Shown here piece after piece: positions 57,301-64,000 of a stretch of 64,000 bases of DNA (its first letter is position 1; each line of letters opens with the position of its first letter). Location of the stretch: positions 124,001 to 188,000 of the forward strand of contig SKCR01038870.1 in assembly GCA_019454045.1 (NCBI GenBank). Direction: 5' to 3'. The notes under the pieces are model-generated. The model was not told where the DNA came from and did no database searches. It was given only the letters and a program-made list of their open reading frames with translations. Source of the stretch: Zanthoxylum bungeanum. Lineage: Eukaryota; Streptophyta; Magnoliopsida; Sapindales; Rutaceae. A program made the position numbers and the translations under genes.

Positions 57301-59162
57301 TTATTCTGACAGCGATTGCTGCAACAAAATGTCAATCACATCAAACTATCTGTGACTAGCTTATAAATCCCAGCTCATCAAGTAATCCACAACGAGCATC
57401 CAAATTCCAGAGAGAAGCTTTAACTTCTGAAGAACTTCTACCAGAAATCAAAAAGATAAGAGTATTCTTTTGCATGTCTTCCTAATAACTTAGTGGAGAA
57501 AATAAAATTTAAAAAGTAAATATGAGCATTTACATAGCGCTAAGAAAAATAATATTTTAATGTAGCATATCCCTAAATCGCAAACATTTTATTGAGTTGG
57601 CCTCTTTATACTTACAGAAGTACTCCTTTATTAATCAGACGCCATGCATATTCCTCCCAGCCATTCGGTAAAGCATCAATGTATTCCTTAGTGAGAATTG
57701 TTGTACTGTTCCTCACCTGAGCAACCACCTCACTGAATAACAATAAACTTAGGGGTGTCAAAACGAATCAACGAATCGAATTCATATCGAATCCTAAACG
57801 AATCGAATCAAAATGTGATGGATTCGTATTCGATTCGTTTATTAAACGAATCTTAATATCAGGATTCGTATTCGATTCGTTTACTAAACGAATCGAATAC
57901 GAATATTCGTTTATTCGTTTAGTCAATGATATTATTTAATAAAATATTTTACCACACTTGATTCACATTAATTCTTCATAAATATATACATATGAAATAT
58001 GTAATTAATATTTTACTAAAAATACTCACCAAATATTGAAAATATTACTTTTTATATGATAATTAGCTATAATTTCTCGAATCTTAATTGAAAATTAACA
58101 AGAACTATTAAATAAAAATAATAAAACGAATCCTAAACGAATAACGAATCAATGAGCTTAAATTCGTATTCGATTCGTTTAATAAACGAATCGAATCGAA
58201 TTGACCCATTTATTAAACGAATCCATTTTTTCAAACCCGTATTCGCTTTAAAGCGAATCGAATCGAACGAATAAACGAATCCTGACCCAAATTGCCACCC
58301 CTAAATAAACTGCAAAGAATGAAACAAAACCAATACAAGTACATTAAATGGGGGACAACCCTGAGTAGCAAACTCACCCGTTCCCATGCAACTACAGCCT
58401 CGCAGAGATTAAAGTCAAACGTTAAACTTTCAAGCTCTCCAGTATTAGGATCTCTCTGTTTAAATTTCAAACAAACCAGTAAGTGACAACAACGAAAAAT
58501 TCAACAACTAGATGAAAGTAATTAATAATTGGAGCTTCTTGGATATCACATGCCCACCTCACAAGGCATACATTTCCAAAAATCAATAAGAATGTGAGCA
58601 TAGAAAAACTAATAAGATAAAAATAAATAAATAACACCTACCCATTTGGGGACAGTATCCTTGGGAAAGTTAATCGTAACATAGCAATGATCTTTACCAC
58701 TGACAGCGTCTAAGCCTAATCCATTAGCACTCTGCACGATTACCAATTTCATTACACAAAACCACTATATTCAAATCAAAACAAACATGTACTCACTCCC
58801 CCAATCTTCACTAGATCCAACTTGCAATATATTTGATCATTTTATTGACTCATTAAAGTATTAAGCATATAAAACTATATATCAAATCTCTAAAGCATCA
58901 AACTAAAAGAACCAAAAAAAAAAAAAAAAAACCACTAACCACACACTTGCGGAAATCACTCTGTAGAAACTCCAATGCTTCATAATTTTCATCTGAAATA
59001 CGATTATAATCTACAAAGCAAATCATATTAAAATAAATTAATACAAATTAAAGAGAGAGAAAAATAAAGCATACTTAAATTGGAGACACCGGTGATGTAA
59101 ATGATGATGGCAGCGAATCCTGATGCTAAAGCAAGTAAAAAAACCAACTGCAGTAGCCTCAT
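48354..59162 (-). CDS. SIA1/SIA2: Plant sialyltransferase-like glycosyltransferase (GT29), 12 exons, one frameshift in exon 10
   Basis: Type II Golgi membrane protein related to the plant sialyltransferase-like proteins SIA1 (MGP2) and SIA2. Exons (high to low): 59075-59162, 58940-59010, 58642-58731, 58378-58455, 57616-57716, 57126-57318, 56941-57031, 56801-56865, 54187-54341, 54014-54094, 48626-48735, 48354-48546, all with GT...AG borders. The start [16 protein letters not shown] is a signal anchor. Sialylmotif L with [12 protein letters not shown] is in exons 6-7 and motif S with [16 protein letters not shown] in exon 9. The C-terminus has [17 protein letters not shown]. Expected length is 438 residues. 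Exon 10 is 81 bp where 82 are needed: one base is missing at about 54043-54044, which would shift the frame after HGR. This is either a real mutation or a sequence error. Introns 4, 8 and 10 hold transposons. True donor and acceptor substrates of the plant proteins are uncertain. Confidence 0.88.
49012..50135 (+). repeat. 5' LTR of the non-autonomous element
   Basis: 1,124 bp, near-identical to 52818-53942. The 98-codon frame at 49317-49613 is repeated in both LTRs but resembles no protein. Confidence 0.94.
50138..50149 (+). promoter_or_regulatory. Initiator-Met tRNA primer-binding site
   Basis: TGGTATCAGAGC, the classic plant primer site, two bases after the 5' LTR. Confidence 0.92.
50150..52617 (+). 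other. Non-coding interior of the non-autonomous element
   Basis: No gag-pol similarity on either strand. Contains a degenerate repeat around ACGAGTTGTGTGGATTC (50755-50890) and duplicated stretches (for example the GTGCCTAGTG...TTGAGCCATTAT words near 52067 and 52407). Confidence 0.7.
52618..52817 (+). repeat. Triplicated polypurine-tract unit before the 3' LTR
   Basis: Three tandem units of about 60-65 bp, each with CCATCGTCG...GACGA and GATGAAGTGGGGGAG. In the first two the purine tract is followed by GATGTTACAATC, which resembles the LTR start; in the last it is followed by the real LTR at 52818. Confidence 0.85.
52818..53942 (+). repeat. 3' LTR of the non-autonomous element
   Basis: 1,125 bp partner of 49012-50135, followed by target duplication CCCTC. 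Confidence 0.94.
54629..55600. mobile_element. hAT non-autonomous element with CGAGGCG-rich ends, in intron 8
   Basis: 972 bp. Inverted ends CAGTGTTTTAAAATACG / CGTATTTTTAAATATTG and a perfect 8-bp duplication ATGAGATA (54621-54628, 55601-55608), as for hAT. Subterminal arrays of CGCCTCGAGGCG lie at both ends. Inside are a CGTCGTTTTGGTGCCAAAA repeat (54759-54809), a CTCTCGTCTTCTGCATC-rich stretch and a 60-bp duplication (near 55378-55497). Open frames here are repeat by-products. Confidence 0.88.
55609..56800 (-). other. Rest of intron 8 of the sialyltransferase-like gene
   Basis: No coding or repeat structure beyond a short TG run (56623-56638). Confidence 0.6.
57750..58303 (+). mobile_element. 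hAT-type MITE, ATTCGATTCG family, copy 2, in intron 4
   Basis: 554 bp, ends TAGGGGTGTCA / TGCCACCCCTA, perfect 8-bp duplication AATAAACT (57742-57749, 58304-58311). Interior of CGAAT/ATTCG words, inverted relative to copy 1 at 22349-22853. Confidence 0.9.
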
Positions 59163-59937
59163 CTCATCTATTCGCAATTTCTTTTATTATTTTTATTTTT
59201 CTTTTTTCTTTTTTCTTTTTTGAAGCTGAAATTAGACAAAACTTCAAGTAATATGATTAGCTTGTAAATAGTGATCAACTACAAATTTGTGAGCTCTGGA
59301 TCTGCACAGCAACTCAGTTTCATTAGATGTCGCCCCATCTTTTTGTCCACACTCTTGAAGAGTAATGTTGGATTTGAATGAACGCTCCGTTTTGGGCTTC
59401 TTGGGCTTTCAGCCCAAGTAAAGCCCCTCCTGTGATTGGAGTTTAATGTTTATGGGCATGTCTCTTTCCCGTAGAAAAAAACTTAAATAAGGACGGTTCC
59501 TATACGATGATATGTGAAATAACACATGTCATTTATTGGTTGGATGATTCTATAGGAATAGTCTTAAATAAGTTTTTAAGTACGTTAAAGTTCCAACTCA
59601 ATCTTAAAAATTGGCTAGTAAAGAGATAAAGTCCATAAATTTATATTTTCATTTATATTATTCTATTTAACTCATGTGAGATACAGGATCATATTCCATC
59701 ATGCTTCACAACTGAAATCCTTTATGATGGCCGTCATTACCTGGTTAGGTGATTTCGTGAATCCCACTTTAGGGTAGCAGCTCTCCCTAAGTGGTCTCGT
59801 TCGCAATAATGGTCATGAAACCATACTTATATTGCTTCCATACTCGACACGGTGCGTCCTAGCCTATATTTGACATGGTGCTTGTTCTGATATCAATTGT
59901 TACAAGCTCATGAGTAGAACTCATCCTTAAAAACTGA
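59163..59937 (-). promoter_or_regulatory. 5' flank of the sialyltransferase-like gene
   Basis: Probable 5' UTR and promoter, with a T-rich tract (59179-59222) just upstream of the ATG and GGGCTT/AGCCCA elements near 59393-59425. From about 59570 it passes into repeat DNA. Confidence 0.5.
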
Positions 59938-59945
59938 CTTGTAAG

Positions 59946-60407
59946 TAGGGGTGGGCATTATCGGATTCGGATCGGATCGGACCGAATCCGAATCCGATCC
60001 GATCCGAAATGCCCATGATTATTTGATTCGATCGGATCGAATCATGTTATCAAACTCGATCCGATTTCGAATCGGATCGAATCGGATCAATTCGATCCGA
60101 AATCATCCTATTTCGGATCGGATTGGTCCGATCCGATCCGAATTCGGATCGGATTGGTCCGATCCGATCCGAATTCGGAGTGGTTTGAGTCAAAAAAATC
60201 GAGCGGATCGGATCGGATCGGATAAAATCCGATCCGAATCGAATTTTTTTTTTTTAAATATATAACGACGTCGTTTTGCATATTTAAAAAAAAAAAATTC
60301 GATCGGATCGGATAAAATCCGATCCGATCCGAAATTCGTCGAACCGGACCAACATGATTCGTTCGGATTTTCAAATCGGATCCGATCCGATCCGATGCCC
60401 ACCCCTA
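59946..60407. mobile_element. hAT-type MITE, GGATCGGATC family
   Basis: 462 bp with perfect 13-bp ends TAGGGGTGGGCAT / ATGCCCACCCCTA and a perfect 8-bp duplication CTTGTAAG (59938-59945, 60408-60415). The interior is almost wholly CGGATCGGATC/GATCCGATCCG words on both arms, so the element could fold into a long hairpin. Confidence 0.93.
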
Positions 60408-60415
60408 CTTGTAAG

Positions 60416-61480
60416 AGATAACCCATAAACTTATATCCTCATTTATATTAATGCTTATGAGATTTGAGATACTAATATCATAATTCACAATCGAACCAAA
60501 AACATTAACCGTATGACCAAATAAAATTAATAAATTAGAGGAAAATAAATTTTCCAAGTTGGAGACACGACTGTGCTAGGATTATGGGTGTAATGGAGCC
60601 GAGTAGTGCTCGGCTCGACTCGATAAATATTTATATGAGTTCAAGCTCGTATCAAGTTCGAATTGAGCTTTACATTGTCGTTCGCGAGTCAGAAATGAGT
60701 CAAGTCGAGTTTTTTTGAATCGGTCTTATTTAATAATTGAGTTATTATTTTCGAGTTCAAATGGCTCATTTATTAAATGAATCGATATTGAACCCAGTCA
60801 AATGCGAGTTGAGCTCGAACTATTCATGAACAGCTCGATTCATTTACAAAATTAGAAACAAAGGGGTATTAATCGATTTTAATTTCGTTTTCTTGGAACA
60901 GCCCATTAGGATGAGGCATAGCTATATGATAGGAATGGATGGATTGTTCAATTGGTATATGATTTATATTTATGCGAAATCTCAATTTATTAAGTCTTTA
61001 GATATAATTAAATAGATAATCCAAAATATTTAGATTCGACTAACCTATTTTATTTTTTGATTCATCACAATATTCCCGAATATAATAATAACTTTGCTAT
61101 ATATAGAGGATCAAGCCATCGGCTACACCGTCCTCTACCCAATTAGGGATGACAAGATTACTCTGTCCAAATTGGATCAATAAACAGATCCAAAAATTCG
61201 GATCCGAATCTGGATCCCATATTTGAATTTTTTTTAAAATACATATAAACGAAATCTGGATATGGATATAACAATATTGAATTTGGATATAAATTTGTTA
61301 AAAAGAATAAATGTATATTATCAGGATCCAAATATCAGATGATTCAGACTAGTTATACTCATATCCGAATCTAAATTCATATTCAAATTAATGTTGTAAT
61401 TCTTTGATCACTGAAGAGTGTTTATGAGGAAAATGAATTTTATTACTACTTAAACAAAATTTATAAGAGATTACAAACTC

Positions 61481-61483
<3 letters not shown>
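60416..61483. other. AT-rich intergenic DNA with diverged MITE-like pieces
   Basis: No gene. 60584-60850 starts TATGGGTGTAATGGAGCCGAG and is rich in GCTCGA/TCGAGC words; 61143-61390 has GGATCC/ATCCGAAT words. Both look like truncated relatives of the other MITEs, but their second ends were not found. Confidence 0.5.

Positions 61484-61520
<37 letters not shown>
61484..61520. repeat. Poly(A) run of 37 bases
   Basis: Uninterrupted A37. It is followed by an LTR-like stretch and could be an expanded homopolymer or a retroposon tail. Confidence 0.9.
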
Positions 61521-61523
<3 letters not shown>

Positions 61524-62030
61524 CACTAATTACACTCTCTATGCTCTCTTGACATTAAGCTTAATTGTTGGGGATGTCTTGGGCTCTCAAATGAACTTCC
61601 TATTTATAGCAAAACTCATGACTCAAAAATCATCAATGTACTACAATAAACAATGTCACCTAAAGTAGGTTTGAAGGTTTGCATGTAAGAAAAAACATGC
61701 AATCACATGCAAGAAGGATGTTATAGCTTCACATGCAAGGATGTTGAAGTGCAGCTGGTTTCTTTCAATTCTCCTCATTCAGTTGCATCTAAAACGATTG
61801 TCATTTAATAGCTATAATTGATATGTCTCTACACAGCTCTAGCTTGTCCCGAATGATCATATTTGTTGATATGTCGGCTATGTCTCTGCACTACACACGT
61901 CGCTGTCTTTGCACAATACTCTTCTGCTACTATTTTTATTCACTCATTTATTCTTCAATACCGTATTGCCTTCTTGGAAATTCTCTGAATCACCCTCATC
62001 CATAAGCAAAATTTATTCAGATCTCAGATA
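61521..62030 (-). other. Possible copia LTR fragment
   Basis: Reverse-strand text resembles the R/U5 part of plant copia LTRs (GCTATAAATAGGAAGTTCAT, AGAGAGCATAGAGAG-like on the minus strand). No partner found. Confidence 0.35.
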
Positions 62031-63774
62031 TCTGGTTGATGGAATCCGACCTCGCTCAGATTTTATTGTCTGAGGTCCACTGGATGGTAATTCACTAGGC
62101 GATAATAAGTATTTTCTGACTTTCATTGATGATGTTTCTCGAAAAGTATGAGTGTATTTCCTGAAGATAAATGATCAAGTTCTAGATCATTTCAAACTGT
62201 TTCACTCCATGATAGATCATGAAACAGAAAAGAAGCTGAAGTGCCTCCGAACAAATAATGGAGGCGAGTACACTTCCGAAGAGTTTGATGCATACTGTGG
62301 AAGATACGACATTCGACATGAGAGGACTATTACACACACTCCACAATATAATGGTGTAGCTGAAAGAATGAATTGCACCATTATGGAGAAAGTCAGAAGC
62401 ATGATCAATATGATTAAGCTGCCAAAGCCATTCTGAGGAGAAACTATTCGTGCCGTCTGCTACCTGATCAATAAATCAGCATGTGTATCGTTGAATTTTG
62501 AGATTCCGGAGAAAATATGGTCTATTAGTAATCCATATCATTCTTACCTTATAGTATTCGACTGTTTAGCTTTTGCATATATATCCAAGGAGCTCAGGTA
62601 GAAGCTCGATGCAAGAATTACTCCATGTTTCTTCATAGGTTATGAAGATGAAGAATTTGGATATATGTTATGAGATCCGAAGGAAAAGAAGGTCATCAGA
62701 AGCAGAGATGCAATGTTTCTTGAATACCAAACAATAAAAGATTTTGGAAACCTTCCAATTCCAATACGGACAGAAATCCAGACCCAACACCAGCAAAATT
62801 TTCCACATATAGGGTGCACGATGAAATTTCAGAAGCAGAATTGTATGAGTTAGAAAGCTTATAGGGTTGTTTATCCTTGGCACAATTGGCCACTGATAAG
62901 GCTCTATCGGGATAGAGTTAGGAAGCTTATAGGGTTGTCTCAATCCATATACATAGATAAAGTATTATAAAGGTACGATTTTACCAACTGCAAGGCAGTA
63001 ACTGTACATTTCTGATACGTCATACATCTTTCAAAGAAAATGACACCTCATACCGAGGAAGAGGGAGTTAGAATGTCTAACTTGATATATGCTTCTTGTA
63101 TTGGAAGAATTATGTATGTTATGCTATGTACGAGACCTGACATCAGTTTCGGTGTCAGTGTGACAAACCGATATCAATCTGATCAGGGTAATGATCATTG
63201 GATAGCCGTGAAACATATCCTGAAATATCTTAAGGGTACTAAGGATAAGTTTCTCATATATGGAGAAATGAGCTACAAGTTAAGGGTTATACAGACTCCG
63301 ACTTCTAGGGATATCCAGATGATCGAAAGTCTACATCCGGATACATATTTACCCTTAATGGCGCTGCGGTTAGTTTGCGATGTTCAAAGCAAGGCTCAAC
63401 GGCTGATTATATCACTGAAGCATAATTCATATCGGCTTCAGAAGCTGTTAAAGAAGCTGTTTGGATTAGAAATTTCATCACGGAACTTGGCATTATGCCT
63501 AGTATTGCGGATTGAATTATATTGTACTGTGATAATAGCGGAGCCATTCTGTAGGCTAGGGAGTCGATAGCGCATTCCAAGTCTAAACACGGAAAGAAAA
63601 TATCGTGTGATTAGATAGATTATTGAACGAAAAGACATAGTGGTCTTTAAGGTTTAAATAATAGACAACATAGCAAACCCGCTTACAAATGCCTTACCTC
63701 ATAAGTTATTCGATAACATGTGGATGAGATGGGACTACGGTACCATTCGGATTGGCACTAAGCAAGTGAGAGTT
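62031..63774 (+). pseudogene. Decayed copia integrase and RNase H with RT deleted
   Basis: Integrase: NKYFLTFIDDVSRKV (about 62108), KLKCLRTNNGGEYTSEEFDA, THTPQYNGVAERMNCTIMEK (about 62335-62394) and DARITPCFFIGYE. The RT domain between about 62750 and 63030 is almost entirely missing. RNase H resumes with CTRPDISFGVSVTNRYQSDQ and HWIAVKHILKYLKGTKDKFL (about 63130-63250), then drifts out of frame. Many stops. A different family from the copia element at 2494. Confidence 0.88.
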
Positions 63775-63883
63775 TGTTAGAGTTGGTGCTTGGAGCTCCA
63801 ATCCGAGTAATGTATTGTATATTTTACTATTTATTAATAAAATAACTACATTTTTCATTTCAAATGTTATTAATAATAATGTC
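63775..63883 (+). repeat. Start of the 3' LTR of the decayed copia element
   Basis: TGTTAGAGTTGGTGCTTGG follows a purine-rich AAGTGAGAGTT, as at a polypurine tract / LTR junction. It is soon interrupted by another LTR-like start at 63884. Confidence 0.5.
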
Positions 63884-64000
63884 TGTTGGGGTGGTTATGG
63901 AACCTCAAGGGTCAGATCGGTGCCCCGCGCAGTGAAAGTGGATCTAACCCAAGAATATTAGGGATATGTGTATTTTAAAATATTTTAATGAAAACTATAT
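63884..64000 (+). repeat. LTR start running off the window
   Basis: TGTTGGGGTGGTTATGGAAC matches the start of the solo LTR at 44089 at most positions, and both share a TATTTTAAAATATTT-like stretch downstream. Truncated by the window end. Confidence 0.5.

Noticed and set aside
59951..60426. ORFs of 78-104 codons around 59951-60426 on both strands
   Set aside because: They are translations of the GGATCGGATC MITE arms.

Overview
This is plant nuclear DNA, most likely from a eudicot. It has spliced plant genes (a GT29 sialyltransferase-like gene and a SAM-domain gene), tRNA-primed Ty1/copia and Ty3/gypsy retrotransposons of plant type, hAT and Tourist-like MITEs, and a tRNA-derived SINE. The species cannot be named from the sequence. 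About three quarters of the window is transposable elements, several nested inside one another or inside genes.

Layout. 1-2493: intergenic DNA with one possible terminal exon (minus strand) and a SINE (1829-2121). 2494-8830: a copia element with matching LTRs and TSD ACTAC, coding region broken, and an unusual leader. 8978-9905: an LTR-like block between 17-bp direct repeats. 10078-19432: an Ogre/Tat-like gypsy element (minus strand, TSD CCAAG) with 2.8-kb LTRs and an internal region reduced to a pol tail and satellites. It sits in the last codons of a host SAM-domain gene (ATG at 20316, original stop at 10057). 20457-46328: a second Tat-lineage element (minus strand) with degenerate gag-pol, an extra spliced ORF in antisense, and a 129-bp minisatellite. 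A complete Athila-type element (26591-38867, plus strand) has inserted into that minisatellite.

46329-64000: an AAT microsatellite, MITEs, and a 12-exon sialyltransferase-like gene (48354-59162, minus strand). Its introns hold a 4.9-kb non-autonomous LTR element (TSD CCCTC) and two hAT elements. Beyond it are another hAT MITE, AT-rich repeats, and a decayed copia fragment running to the window end.

The most notable feature is in the Athila element. Between pol and the 3' LTR it carries an uninterrupted, intronless 217-codon ORF for a LONELY GUY (LOG) cytokinin-activating enzyme, with its nucleotide-binding motifs kept. The adjacent pol has nine in-frame stops and an RNase H deletion. This looks like a host gene captured by a retrotransposon. 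A second unrecognised Cys-rich ORF lies just before it.

Two further observations stand out. A 52-53-bp repeat family built on CGTTCGAACG is shared by two unrelated elements (the copia leader and the Ogre-like LTRs). The copia element also has a 15-nt sequence in its LTR exactly complementary to the place where the tRNA primer site should be.
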